From positions 1-64,000 of the forward strand of contig NZ_MDDS01000004.1 in assembly GCF_001721295.1 (NCBI RefSeq): a DNA stretch of 64,000 nt, read 5' to 3'. Below, in pieces: positions 55,914-64,000 of the stretch. How positions within the stretch are numbered: position 1 is the stretch's first letter; every line of letters starts with the position of its first letter. This DNA is from Sphingomonas turrisvirgatae. GTDB taxonomy: Bacteria; Pseudomonadota; Alphaproteobacteria; Sphingomonadales; Sphingomonadaceae. The position numbers and the translations under genes were made by a program. Under the pieces are notes generated by a model. That model made no database searches. It was given only the letters and a program-made list of their open reading frames with translations, and was not told the origin of the DNA.

Positions 55914-57488
55914 TCAAATCTTCACCATCCGCACCGCGATCCACGGCTTGCCCGGCAGCGCGATCATCGGCCGCGCCGGATCGCCCATGTCATAGTCGCC
56001 GATCTGCTGCATCGCGAACTCGCCCGGAACGGGGGTGACGGTCATGTTCCAGGTGTCGACGATGTCGGCGCGGAAGCGGTGCTTGGGCGCGTCCTTGCGA
56101 CTGTGCAGCCGCACGCGCCACTCGGTCGGCGCTGCGGCACCGAAATATTTGAGGTAATAGGCGTTCGGCTGGCCGCCGAGATGATAGTCCCACAGATGCT
56201 GGATGGGGTCGATCCCCGGGACCGGTCCTTCCTCCATGATCTTTTTCAGAAAAGCGAGGCGCGGCGCGCTCGTGCCCTTGAGCGTGCCGCCCTGGCCGAG
56301 CCACGAGGTGTCGGCATTCTGCGCGGGATCGTACGTCTCGCTATGCCCGACATAGGTGCCGCCGATCAGCCCCCACCAGAACCGCTCGACCATCTGCTCG
56401 CCGGTCAGGTTGCCCCAGCGCTGGGTCGAGTTGCCCTCGTATACAACCTCGTCGAAGATGACCGGCTTCAACGTGAACTCGCGATGGATCGCGGCGCGAT
56501 TGTCGTCCAGCACCGCTGCGCCGTTCTGGACGCTGGCATGAGTGATCCACGGCTTGCGGTGGTCGTAGTAGATGTTGAGGTTGTGGATCGATCGCAGGCG
56601 ATCGTGCGGGTCGGCGCCGACTAGCACCTGGAACAGATGATCCCAGTCCGCGACCGTCTTGGTCTTCACGATGTCGTATTCGTTCGCCATCGACCACCAG
56701 ACGTGGCGGTAAGCGCCCCAGCGTGCAGCGCAGTAGCGGACATAGCGCTCATCATCGGCGCGCTTCATGTCGTTGTAACCGCGCTTCTCGTCATAGGGGT
56801 GGAACAGGATGACGTCCGCCTCGATGCCAAGTTGGCCGAGCTTGATCAGGCGGTCCTCGTACCGCCGGAAATAGGCGGGATCGAAGCGCGCCGGGTCCCA
56901 GTCGCGAGGCCCCCTGCCGGTCCGGGCAAAGGGGTCGGTGGCGACCGCCGCAACGTTCGGCGTCACCAGCATCCGCATCTTGTTGAACGGCGCGGTCTTG
57001 AGCGTCGCCAGAGTCTGCGCGCATTTCGCGTCCGATTGCAGCGCCCAGGCATAGCAGGTCGTGCCGATCTGCCGGAACGGCGTCCCGTCGGCATAAGTGA
57101 AATGATAGCCGTCCGCGCTGACCCGCACCGGACCATGATTGCCGGGCGAGGGGGCGACGCACGCAAAGCTGCCGCGCTGGCGCGCGAGTTCGCTGGCGCT
57201 GCTTTCGGTTTCCCAGTTCCAGTCACCGATTTCCGGCGGGCTGAAGCGGATGCGGTAGGTGCCGTCGCCGTCGTAGAAGCCGGGAACGCGGATCGTCCGC
57301 CCGGCGCCCTTGAACACCGCAGCCAGTTCGACATCGACGACGGGATTGCCGTGGCGCGGACCCTCGAACACCAGCTCGTGCACGCCCCAGCGTTCGGTCT
57401 GCACGACACCTTGTGCCATCCCGGGCGTTGCCGCGGCGGCGCCTGCGACGAGACCCGTCTTCAGGATGGTGCGACGCGAGACGTTCAT
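55914..57488 (-). CDS. Tat-exported glycoside hydrolase, DUF5060/DUF5605 (apiosidase-like candidate)
   Basis: Predicted secreted glycosidase of 524 residues. The Tat signal is SRRTILKTG followed by AAAATPGMAQ. An N-terminal DUF5060 beta-sandwich (about 30-115, IRVPGFYDGDGTYRIRFSPP) leads to a TIM barrel of the DUF4038 type. Likely acid/base Glu is in WWSMANEYD and likely nucleophile Glu in VIFDEVVYEG, as in clan GH-A enzymes. A C-terminal DUF5605-like beta domain starts around LWDYHLGGQPNAYYL. Related barrels include the GH140 apiosidases. It is last in the transketolase-kinase-MFS operon, its start overlapping the MFS stop (ATGA). The substrate is inferred, not proven. Confidence 0.78.
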   Translation of the reverse strand: MNVSRRTILKTGLVAGAAAATPGMAQGVVQTERWGVHELVFEGPRHGNPVVDVELAAVFKGAGRTIRVPGFYDGDGTYRIRFSPPEIGDWNWETESSASELARQRGSFACVAPSPGNHGPVRVSADGYHFTYADGTPFRQIGTTCYAWALQSDAKCAQTLATLKTAPFNKMRMLVTPNVAAVATDPFARTGRGPRDWDPARFDPAYFRRYEDRLIKLGQLGIEADVILFHPYDEKRGYNDMKRADDERYVRYCAARWGAYRHVWWSMANEYDIVKTKTVADWDHLFQVLVGADPHDRLRSIHNLNIYYDHRKPWITHASVQNGAAVLDDNRAAIHREFTLKPVIFDEVVYEGNSTQRWGNLTGEQMVERFWWGLIGGTYVGHSETYDPAQNADTSWLGQGGTLKGTSAPRLAFLKKIMEEGPVPGIDPIQHLWDYHLGGQPNAYYLKYFGAAAPTEWRVRLHSRKDAPKHRFRADIVDTWNMTVTPVPGEFAMQQIGDYDMGDPARPMIALPGKPWIAVRMVKI

Positions 57489-58750
57489 GCCGCGGCCCGT
57501 TCGGCGTCGAGCTGCTCGAGCGACTTGCCTTCGTTGCGCGGCGCCCAGACGAAGCCGATGATGCCGCTGATCGTGAGGAAGCCGACCAGGATCCAGGCCA
57601 GCGTCGTGAAGCTGGTCGCGGTCAGCCACGGAACGAAGAAGCTGAAGACGCCGAGCGCGATGCGCACCACCGCGAACATCACCCCCTGCGCCGTGGCGCG
57701 CAGCGCCGTCGGGAACATCTCGCTGCTCCACAGCTGGAAGAAGCATTGCGCGCCGAACCCCTGGCCGATCGCCATCAGGACGACATGGATAATCGCGACG
57801 GGCAGCGTCAGCGGAAAGATCGCCAGCAACGCCATGCCGACGATCTGCGTGATCGCCGACAGGCCGAACAGCAGCCGCTGGTTCACCTTGTCCGACAGCT
57901 TCATGAAGATGAAGAAGATCGATCCCATGCCAAGCAGGAAGCTGAACGCCTGGATCGCGACCGACATGGCGTGGCTCTGGTTGCCGACGGTGCTGAGGAT
58001 GTAGGGGAAGAAGAAGCCGTTGGTACCGGCCCACAGGTTCCAGAACAGGTACATGCCAGCAAGGAACGCCATCGACCCGATATGCTGACGGGTGAACAGG
58101 TCCTGCCAGCGCCAGCGCTGCGCGATCTCGGCATTGGCCTGCGCCTCTTCCCAGCGCTTCGACTCGCTCATCTTCGAGCGCAGAAAGGTGAGCGCGATGG
58201 CAAGCACGGCAAGGTGCGCGAACACGATCCGCGCGCCCAGGAGCCCAAGCGGCTCGAGGATCAGGAACAGCACCAGCACGACGACCGGCCCCAGATACCA
58301 CAGCACCTGCGCGACGCCGCTGTGTTTGCCGCGTTTGTCGTCCGGAGCCATCTCGGCGATCAGTGACCAGCTTGCCGGGATGTCCGCGCCGACCGCCAGG
58401 CCGACCAGGAAGAAGCCGATGACGATCATCCACGCGTTGACCGCGAAGACCAGCCAGAACATGCCGAACGCATAGAACAGCATATCATACTGGTAGATCT
58501 TCTTACGCCCGAACAGGTCGCACAGCCGCCCGCCGATCAGCGCGCCGACGCCTGCCGCGATCGCATTCGGCCCGAACGCGCCGATCATGCCGACGAAGTC
58601 GGTCGACAGGCCGTATGCCTTGACCCACAGTGCCAGCGCCGCGGCGCCCGCGACGATCGACCCTGCGTCGATGTAATTGGCCAGGCCCGCAAGGATGGTG
58701 TTCTTCCAGTCCTCGCGCTCGCTCGAACTGGCGGCAGTGGCAGCGGTCAT
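57485..58750 (-). CDS. MFS sugar transporter of the transketolase operon
   Basis: Major facilitator transporter of 421 residues with about 12 membrane helices. The MFS motif A between helices 2 and 3 reads GGRLCDLFGRKKIYQYD, and the symmetrical part in the second half is LSDKVNQRLLFG. The general pattern matches metabolite:H+ symporters such as sugar porters. The start at 58750 has GGGAGAG upstream. Its position between the FGGY kinase and glycosidase genes suggests it imports the sugar released by that glycosidase. Confidence 0.9.
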   Translation of the reverse strand: MTAATAASSSEREDWKNTILAGLANYIDAGSIVAGAAALALWVKAYGLSTDFVGMIGAFGPNAIAAGVGALIGGRLCDLFGRKKIYQYDMLFYAFGMFWLVFAVNAWMIVIGFFLVGLAVGADIPASWSLIAEMAPDDKRGKHSGVAQVLWYLGPVVVLVLFLILEPLGLLGARIVFAHLAVLAIALTFLRSKMSESKRWEEAQANAEIAQRWRWQDLFTRQHIGSMAFLAGMYLFWNLWAGTNGFFFPYILSTVGNQSHAMSVAIQAFSFLLGMGSIFFIFMKLSDKVNQRLLFGLSAITQIVGMALLAIFPLTLPVAIIHVVLMAIGQGFGAQCFFQLWSSEMFPTALRATAQGVMFAVVRIALGVFSFFVPWLTATSFTTLAWILVGFLTISGIIGFVWAPRNEGKSLEQLDAERAAA

Positions 58751-58799
58751 CTCTGGCTCTCCCAAGAAGTGGCTGTGCGGACGCTCTTGCGCCTCGTCA

Positions 58800-60284
58800 T
58801 CATTGTGTTTCGCGTGCGTGGGCGACAACCTGCCCGACCGTGATCCGCCAGTTGCGGCGGACCGCATCGCCGATCGCCTGCGCCATGGCTGGCGCAACGC
58901 GCGCGGGGGGTTCGCCCGCCGGCTGCCCGGAAAGGCCCAGTGCCGCCGCCGCCATGCGCGCTACGCCCAGCGCGCTTGCCTCCGCAATTGCCGGGCGCGC
59001 AATGACATGGCCGGTGAGGTCGGCGAGCAGCTGTACCAGCAGCGGGTTGCGGGCTGCGCCGCCGTCGATCGACAATTCGGTGAGATGGATGCCGAGATCG
59101 GCCTCGATCGCGTTGAGCACGTCGCCGATCTGGAGCGCGATGGCTTCCAGCGTGGCGCGAGCGACATGCGCCGGCGTCGTGCCCAACGTCATGCCGCTGA
59201 TCGTGCCCCGCGCGCGCGTTTCCCAATGCGGTGCGCCGAGGCCGGCAAGAGCAGGAACGAACGTCACACCTCCGCTATCGAGAACGGTCTGCGCCAGTTG
59301 TGTCAACTCGCCTTCGTCGGCCAGGCCCAGCAACTTGGTGGCGAACGCCGCGGCATGACCCGAGACCGAGATATTGCCTTCCAGCGCATGTTGCACCCCA
59401 CCATCGACGCGGCTCCACGCGATCGTGCTGGATAGCCCATGCGCGGATCGCACGCGGCTTGCGGTGGCCGCCATCAGCGAACTGCCCGTGCCGATCGTTG
59501 CCTTGACCCGGCCCGGCGCATGGATGCCGTGCGCGAACAAGGCCGCGTGGCTATCGCCCAGCAGCACCTGCACGGGCGTGCCGGCGGGTAGCGCGGTAAT
59601 CCCGGCGGCGACTTCCCCGAAGCCGCTGTCCGACGGCGCGATATGCGGCAGGATGTTGAGCGGCACGTCGAAGATGCGCGCCAGCTCAGGGTCCCAGTCC
59701 AGCGTGTCGAGATTGAACAGCTGGGTGCGAGAGGCATTGCTATGGTCGGTCGCGTGGACCGCGCCGCCGGTCAGGTTCCACAGCAGCCAGCTGTCGATCG
59801 TGCCGGCCTTGATCTCGCCCTTTGCCGCCCGGTCGCGTGCACCGGGGATGGCGTCAAGCAGCCAGGCAAGCTTGGCGGCGGGGAATAGCGGGTCGATGTG
59901 GAGGCCGCTGCGCGCCGCGATCGTCTCGCCATGACCGGCAGCCTTCAGTGCGGCGCAGCGCTCGGCCGAACGCGCGCACTGCCAGATCACCGCGGGCGCG
60001 ATCGGGCGGCCAGTCGCGGCTTCCCACAGCACGATCGTCTCGCGCTGGTTGGAGATGGCGAGCGCTGCGACCTCGACCGCCGGCTCGGCAGCGTGAAGTT
60101 CGCCGATCAGCGCCGCGACCGCTTCCCAGATGTCCGACGCCGGTTGCTCGGCCCAGCTCGGCTGCGGATAGCTGACTTGCATTGCGCGCGAGCGGCTGGC
60201 CAGCACCGTCCCGTCCGGCGCGACCAGCAAGGCCTTGGTGTTCGTCGTCCCCTGGTCGATCGCCAGGATGACCGGGCCGGACAT
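58800..60284 (-). CDS. FGGY family carbohydrate kinase (candidate apulose kinase)
   Basis: Sugar kinase of 494 residues. The N-terminal phosphate loop is AIDQGTTNTKALLV, the interdomain ATP motifs are GTGSSLMAAT and LSIDGGAARNPLLVQ, and substrate-site Asp/Glu residues lie in TIDSWLLWNLTGG. The sequence is nearest in pattern to glycerol kinase-like FGGY enzymes, but glycerol is unlikely in this context. In the D-apiose pathway an FGGY kinase phosphorylates D-apulose. Its ATG overlaps the transketolase C-subunit stop by one base. The MFS gene follows after 49 bp. Confidence 0.85.
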   Translation of the reverse strand: MSGPVILAIDQGTTNTKALLVAPDGTVLASRSRAMQVSYPQPSWAEQPASDIWEAVAALIGELHAAEPAVEVAALAISNQRETIVLWEAATGRPIAPAVIWQCARSAERCAALKAAGHGETIAARSGLHIDPLFPAAKLAWLLDAIPGARDRAAKGEIKAGTIDSWLLWNLTGGAVHATDHSNASRTQLFNLDTLDWDPELARIFDVPLNILPHIAPSDSGFGEVAAGITALPAGTPVQVLLGDSHAALFAHGIHAPGRVKATIGTGSSLMAATASRVRSAHGLSSTIAWSRVDGGVQHALEGNISVSGHAAAFATKLLGLADEGELTQLAQTVLDSGGVTFVPALAGLGAPHWETRARGTISGMTLGTTPAHVARATLEAIALQIGDVLNAIEADLGIHLTELSIDGGAARNPLLVQLLADLTGHVIARPAIAEASALGVARMAAAALGLSGQPAGEPPARVAPAMAQAIGDAVRRNWRITVGQVVAHARETQ

Positions 60285-61240
60285 TATGCCTTCGCGTCCA
60301 GCAGCTCGCGCGCAGCACGGGCGATGCCGTCCGCGGTCAGCCCGAACTTCTCCATCAGCCAGTCTGCCGATCCGGTTGGCAGGAAGCCGGGGAAGCCAAT
60401 CATGCGCATCCGCGTCGGGCTATGCTGCGCACAATATTCCGCGACCGCGCCGCCCAATCCGCCATGTGCCAGGCCCTCTTCGGCAGTCACGATCGCGCCG
60501 GTGACGGCCGCAGCGGCGAGCAGCTCGGTATCGAGTGGGGTGACGCTCGACAGGTTGATCACGCGCGCCGCGATGCCTTCGCTGGCTAGCGCGTCGGCCG
60601 CAGCCAGTGCGCGGTGGACCAGCGTGCCGTTGGCGATGATCGCGATGTCGCGCCCATCGCGCAGCGTCTCGCCCTTGCCGATCCTGAACGTGGCGCCCTC
60701 CGGCCTGGGGAGCGCGGGCACTGGCATGCGGCTGATCTTGATATAAACGGGGCCGTCATGCGCGGCGGCGGCCTTGATCGCCTCGCCAGTCTCCCATGGA
60801 TCGGACGGCACGATCAGCGTCAGCTTGTCGATCGCGCGCATCCACGCCACGTCCTCGATGCTGTGATGCGTCGCGCCCAGTTCGCCATAGGCGACGCCAG
60901 ACGAGATGCCGCACAGCTTCACATTCTGTTGGCTATAGGCGCAGTCAGCCTTGATCTGCTCCATCGCCCGCGCCGTTAGAAAACAGCCCGCGCCGCTCAC
61001 GAACGGGATCTTGCCGCCGTTGGCAAGGCCGGCGCCGATGCCGACCATGTTCTGCTCGGCAATGCCGACATTGATCAGCCGATCGGGGAAACGATCGCGA
61101 AACTTGCCCAGCTTGGACGAGCCGACGGAGTCGTTCACCACCGCGACGATGCGGTCGTCGTTCGCCGCCAGTTCTTCCACTGTGGCGACATACGCGTCGC
61201 GGCAATCGAACATGCCCGCAGGTGCGCTTGGCGATGCCAT
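60284..61240 (-). CDS. Transketolase, C-terminal subunit
   Basis: The pyrimidine-binding and C-terminal domains of a two-subunit transketolase, 318 residues. The catalytic Glu that activates thiamine diphosphate is in VGIAEQNMVGIGAGLA. Further features are ATHHSIEDVAWM and the C-terminal VTAEEGLAHGGLGGAVAEY. It must pair with the N-terminal subunit encoded just upstream; start and stop overlap by one base (TAATG). Split transketolases are usually dedicated to a catabolic pathway. In the apiose route the enzyme uses apulose 4-phosphate and glyceraldehyde 3-phosphate. Confidence 0.92.
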   Translation of the reverse strand: MASPSAPAGMFDCRDAYVATVEELAANDDRIVAVVNDSVGSSKLGKFRDRFPDRLINVGIAEQNMVGIGAGLANGGKIPFVSGAGCFLTARAMEQIKADCAYSQQNVKLCGISSGVAYGELGATHHSIEDVAWMRAIDKLTLIVPSDPWETGEAIKAAAAHDGPVYIKISRMPVPALPRPEGATFRIGKGETLRDGRDIAIIANGTLVHRALAAADALASEGIAARVINLSSVTPLDTELLAAAAVTGAIVTAEEGLAHGGLGGAVAEYCAQHSPTRMRMIGFPGFLPTGSADWLMEKFGLTADGIARAARELLDAKA

Positions 61241-62124
61241 TATCGTGCCTCCACGTCGAATGCGGCCTCAAGCTCCTGGATCGCCTGGGCATATTGGTCT
61301 GCGTTCGGCACGCCATGGTGCCAGCCGGCCTGATCCTGCATGAAGCTGACGCCCTGACCCTTGTGCGTATCGGCGATGATCACCAACGGCTTCTCGCGCG
61401 GTTGCACGGCGGCATCGAGCGTGGCGAGCAGCGCGTCATGATCGTGGCCATCAACGCCAACGACCTCCCAGCCGAACGCGCGCCACTTGTCCGCGAGCGG
61501 CTCCAGGCTGTTCGTGTCCTCGGTCTTCGCGCCCTGCTGCAGCCGGTTGCGATCGACGATGACGGTCAGGTTCCCCAGCTTGCGGTGGCCGGCGAACATC
61601 GCCGCCTCCCACATGCTGCCTTCCTGCAACTCGCCGTCACCGGTCAGCGCGAACACGCGATAGCCGGCCTGGTCGATCTGCCCGGCGACGGCGATGCCGA
61701 CTGCGACCGGCAGCCCATGGCCAAGCGGCCCGGTATTGGTCTCGACGCCTGGCAGATAGGTGCGGTTGGGATGGCCGTTCAGCCGCGATCCGGGCTTCAG
61801 ATAAGTGTCGAGTTCGTCCTCAGCAAAAAACCCCGCCCCGGCCAGCGCCGTATAGAGCGCGCCGGTACAATGACCTTTGCTCATCACGAAACGATCGCGG
61901 TCCGGGGCGGTAGGTGAGGACCCATCGATGCGAAGAATGTCGAAATAGAGGGCGGCGAGGATGTCGGCGGACGAGAGGTCGCCACCGGGATGGCCCTGAC
62001 CTGCATCGACGATCATCTTGAGCAACCGTCGCCGCATCCAGAAGGCGCGCTCGCGAACATGCCTCGCGCGCTCGGCACGGCTGGCGTTCGCATTCGGCGG
62101 CTGGACAGCTGCAATTGATGACAT
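61240..62124 (-). CDS. Transketolase, N-terminal subunit
   Basis: The diphosphate-binding half of the split transketolase, 294 residues. GQGHPGGDLSSADILAALY near the N terminus, DRFVMSKGHCTGALY, the proton-relay GVETNTGPLGHGL and the ThDP/Mg motif GDGELQEGSMWEAAMFAG are present. It is the first gene of a five-gene minus-strand operon (N subunit, C subunit, kinase, MFS, glycosidase). GAGAGG lies seven bases before the ATG. A -35/-10 pair and putative DeoR operator repeats lie upstream. Confidence 0.93.
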   Translation of the reverse strand: MSSIAAVQPPNANASRAERARHVRERAFWMRRRLLKMIVDAGQGHPGGDLSSADILAALYFDILRIDGSSPTAPDRDRFVMSKGHCTGALYTALAGAGFFAEDELDTYLKPGSRLNGHPNRTYLPGVETNTGPLGHGLPVAVGIAVAGQIDQAGYRVFALTGDGELQEGSMWEAAMFAGHRKLGNLTVIVDRNRLQQGAKTEDTNSLEPLADKWRAFGWEVVGVDGHDHDALLATLDAAVQPREKPLVIIADTHKGQGVSFMQDQAGWHHGVPNADQYAQAIQELEAAFDVEAR

Positions 62125-62144
62125 GTATTACCTCTCTAGGCCGT

Positions 62145-62173
62145 GAGATAGCGCCGCAGCGAATCGCTTGCAA
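62145..62173 (-). promoter_or_regulatory. Promoter candidate for the transketolase-kinase operon
   Basis: On the minus strand TTGCAA (62173-62168) and TATCTC (62150-62145) are separated by exactly 17 bases, about 20 bases upstream of the transketolase N-subunit start. The match to the housekeeping consensus is good for a GC-rich genome. Confidence 0.45.
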
Positions 62174-62177
62174 GTGA

Positions 62178-62216
62178 ATTGCTTTCGATTGCTTTCGTAT
62201 TGACAGGCTTCGAAAG
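62178..62216. promoter_or_regulatory. Putative DeoR-family operator (TTTCG repeats)
   Basis: ATTGCTTTCG occurs twice in direct tandem (62178-62187 and 62188-62197), and GCTTCGAAAG at 62207-62216 adds an inverted CTTTCG half-site. DeoR-type repressors commonly bind repeated TTTCG elements. A TTGACA at 62200-62205, a possible -35 for the deoR-like gene, lies within the array. The position between the divergent arms fits control of both. Confidence 0.6.
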
Positions 62217-62267
62217 TTTCCGCAACGCTTGATGGTACAAGCGGCGGCAGACCGGCGTGGAGCAGTG

Positions 62268-63098
62268 ATGAGCAAGGGCGTTTCGGCAGTGGCGGGACAG
62301 GCGCGACGCAGCGATGCTGGCGGGTCACGCAATCGCGCGCTTGGCGAAGCGCGTCGGGCGGGCATCCTTGCCTGGCTTGAGGAAGAAGGCAGCGCACGCG
62401 TGCGTGTTCTGGCTGAGGCGTTCGATGTCTCCGAGGTCACGCTGCGTCAGGATCTCGAGAAACTCGAGGCCGACGGTCACATCGTCCGCGAACATGGCGG
62501 CGCGTTCCTGAAGTCGATGACCCAGCAGGTGCGCGCGATTGCGCTGCAGCACCAGGGCAACATGCCCGCCAAGCAGCGCATCGGCCGCGCCGCCGCCGCG
62601 CTCGCCAACGATGGCGAGACGATCATCCTCGATTCCGGCTCGACGACGACTGAAGTTGCGCAGGCGCTGATCGGCCGCCGCGACATGACCGTCATTACCA
62701 ACGCGCTCAACATTGCGTTGATGCTCGGCGCGGAACCCGGCTTCGACGTCCACATGACCGGCGGGCATTTCAAAGCGCCTACGCTGTCGCTTTCGGGCGA
62801 ACGGTCGGCCGACTATTTCCGCGGCCTGTTCGTGCAGAAGCTGTTCCTGGCCACCGCCGCGATCGATCTCGATGCGGGTCTCACCTATCCGGCGCTGTCC
62901 GACATTCCGGTCAAACGCGCGATGATCGACGCGGCGGCGCAGGTCGTGCTGGTCGCGGATTCGAGCAAGATCGGCGCTCGCTCCTTCTCGGCGCTGGGCG
63001 GAATCGAGCTCGTCCATTTGCTCATCACCGACGATGGCATCCGTGACGAAGACCGTTCCGCGATCGAGGCGGTCGGCGTCCAGGTGCATATCGCCTGA
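62268..63098 (+). CDS. DeoR/GlpR family transcriptional regulator
   Basis: Sugar-responsive repressor of 276 residues. The N-terminal helix-turn-helix is [20 protein letters not shown] then [17 protein letters not shown], typical of DeoR proteins. The C-terminal effector domain has [28 protein letters not shown] and [12 protein letters not shown], an ISOCOT fold that senses phosphorylated sugars. The start at 62268 has GGAG five bases upstream; a longer start at 62229 is less likely. It is divergent from the transketolase operon and 22 bp upstream of the isomerase gene. Confidence 0.92.
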   Translation: MSKGVSAVAGQARRSDAGGSRNRALGEARRAGILAWLEEEGSARVRVLAEAFDVSEVTLRQDLEKLEADGHIVREHGGAFLKSMTQQVRAIALQHQGNMPAKQRIGRAAAALANDGETIILDSGSTTTEVAQALIGRRDMTVITNALNIALMLGAEPGFDVHMTGGHFKAPTLSLSGERSADYFRGLFVQKLFLATAAIDLDAGLTYPALSDIPVKRAMIDAAAQVVLVADSSKIGARSFSALGGIELVHLLITDDGIRDEDRSAIEAVGVQVHIA

Positions 63099-63120
63099 CA
63101 ATCAAGAAGAGGATCGACAC

Positions 63121-64000
63121 GTGAGCAAGCAGAAATACGGCGCCGGCATCTGGCATTTCGCCACCTTCGTCGATCGTTATGCGACAGACGGCTACGGCCC
63201 CAGCCGCTCGCTTGTCGAGATGATCGACCTGGCCGGTCAGGTCGACGACTTGTCGGTTGTGGACATCAACTACCCGTTCGTCGACCCCAGCCTGTCGCTG
63301 AGCACGGTGGACGAAGCGCTTAAGCGCAACAACCTGTCGGTCATCGGCATCACGCCGGAAATCTACACGCGGCAGTTCGCCAAGGGCGCGTTCACCAATC
63401 CCGATGCCGGCATCCGGAAACTCGCCAACGAGATGTGCAACGACGCGGCCAATGTCGTCCGTCATTTCGGCGCCGATTACGTGAAGCTCTGGCCGGGACA
63501 GGACGGCTGGGACTATCCCTTCCAGGTCGATCACCGGAAGCTGTGGCAGATGAGCGTCGAGGGCATCGGCGAACTCGCCAGCCAGAACCCCGACCTCAAG
63601 TTCGTGATCGAGTACAAGCCGCGCGAGCCACGCTGCCACATGAGCTACGACAGCGTGTCGCGCACGCTGCTTGGCATCGAGCGGATGGGCCTGCCGAACG
63701 TGGGCATCCTGCTCGACTTCGGCCACGCGTTGTACGGTGGCGAAAGTCCGGCGGACTCGGCGCAGCTCGCGATCGACCATGGTCGGTTGTTCGGCATGGA
63801 CGTGAACGACAATTTCCGCGGCTGGGACGACGATCTGATGGCCGGATCGGTTCACCCGATCGAGTTGTTCGAATTCTTCTACACGCTCCGCAAGAACAAG
63901 TGGGAAGGCGTGTGGCAGCTCGACCAGTTCCCGTTCCGCGAAGACAGCATCGCCGTCGCGAACGGCGCGATCAGCTTCCTCAAGGGCATCGAGCGGGCGC
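63121..64000 (+). CDS. Xylose-isomerase-like TIM-barrel enzyme (candidate D-apiose isomerase), partial
   Basis: The gene runs off the right edge after 293 codons with no stop. It starts with GTG at 63121, preceded by AAGAAGAGGA. The protein has the sugar isomerase/epimerase TIM-barrel pattern: [10 protein letters not shown] (metal Glu), [14 protein letters not shown] (Asp and His), [13 protein letters not shown] (Asp pair) and [11 protein letters not shown] near the last strand. This set of metal ligands fits a divalent-metal ketose-aldose isomerase. Together with the kinase and split transketolase it fits D-apiose isomerase; an epimerase or another aldose isomerase is possible. It is co-oriented with the DeoR gene. 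Confidence 0.82.
   Translation, partial: MSKQKYGAGIWHFATFVDRYATDGYGPSRSLVEMIDLAGQVDDLSVVDINYPFVDPSLSLSTVDEALKRNNLSVIGITPEIYTRQFAKGAFTNPDAGIRKLANEMCNDAANVVRHFGADYVKLWPGQDGWDYPFQVDHRKLWQMSVEGIGELASQNPDLKFVIEYKPREPRCHMSYDSVSRTLLGIERMGLPNVGILLDFGHALYGGESPADSAQLAIDHGRLFGMDVNDNFRGWDDDLMAGSVHPIELFEFFYTLRKNKWEGVWQLDQFPFREDSIAVANGAISFLKGIERA

Noticed and set aside
57489..58433. Upstream extension of the glycoside hydrolase frame
   Set aside because: It lies within the MFS transporter gene on the same strand in another frame; the Tat signal at 57488 marks the true start.

Overview
The window is a high-GC, tightly packed chromosomal segment of an alphaproteobacterium, most likely Sphingomonas or a close relative. 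The evidence is the gene set together: a MipZ division-plane ATPase, a class I lysyl-tRNA synthetase, split pntA1/pntA2/pntB transhydrogenase, a 41-residue aa3-type cytochrome c oxidase subunit IV, metX-metW, a TonB-dependent receptor and a DciA/DsbA/DsbA/SMC cluster. Two tRNA genes are present, Lys-TTT and Leu-GAG, both with encoded CCA. No rRNA, insertion sequence or CRISPR array was seen.

Layout. 1-358 has no gene but holds a perfect palindrome, phased 10-bp repeats and what looks like the 3' end of a tRNA-Ser gene, so it may be the edge of an old integration site. 0.36-6.4 kb: small ORF, M28 peptidase lipoprotein, agmatine-to-putrescine genes (aguA, aguB) separated by an opposing NYN-domain gene, family 5 uracil-DNA glycosylase, folK, tRNA-Lys. 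6.4-10.6 kb (minus): cytochrome oxidase subunit IV, pntA1, pntA2, pntB and a receiver-like/winged-helix protein. 10.8-15.5 kb: orphan NtrC-type regulator, PepSY-like lipoprotein, topA. 15.5-18.9 kb (minus): NAD(P)H-hydrate dehydratase, histidine phosphatase, small proteins, panC. 19-26.7 kb: mipZ, J-domain protein, phosphomannomutase/phosphoglucomutase, TonB receptor, DEDD exonuclease, sialidase-like propeller, TraB/GumN protein. 26.8-34.9 kb: Na+/solute symporter, class I LysRS, rhamnogalacturonan acetylesterase-like SGNH hydrolase, feoAB, DUF4169 protein, ssb, a minimal PAS/chemoreceptor-tip protein. 35-43.8 kb: tRNA-Leu, MATE pump, zinc-ribbon protein, ftsE-ftsX-ydcF-plsC, tyrA-hisC (minus), metX-metW. 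43.9-55.8 kb: a 1066-residue propeller-amidohydrolase, the dciA-dsbA-dsbA-smc minus cluster, and mutY-serine hydrolase-nudC.

The most interesting block is 55.9-64.0 kb. A minus-strand operon runs split transketolase N half, C half, FGGY kinase, MFS transporter, then a Tat-exported DUF5060/DUF5605 glycoside hydrolase. It diverges from a DeoR-family regulator and a xylose-isomerase-like TIM-barrel enzyme that runs off the right edge. Isomerase + FGGY kinase + two-subunit transketolase is the published arrangement for the transketolase route of D-apiose catabolism (D-apiose to D-apulose to apulose 4-phosphate to DHAP plus xylulose 5-phosphate). With a linked glycosidase and transporter, this reads as a self-contained branched-pentose (apiose-type) utilisation locus, with a plausible DeoR operator of TTTCG repeats between the divergent arms. 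The substrate is inference; the gene families and operon structure are read directly. The rhamnogalacturonan esterase-like gene elsewhere in the window fits a plant-cell-wall lifestyle.

All coordinates and starts were chosen by eye from ribosome-binding sites, overlaps and family alignments from memory; no database search was possible.
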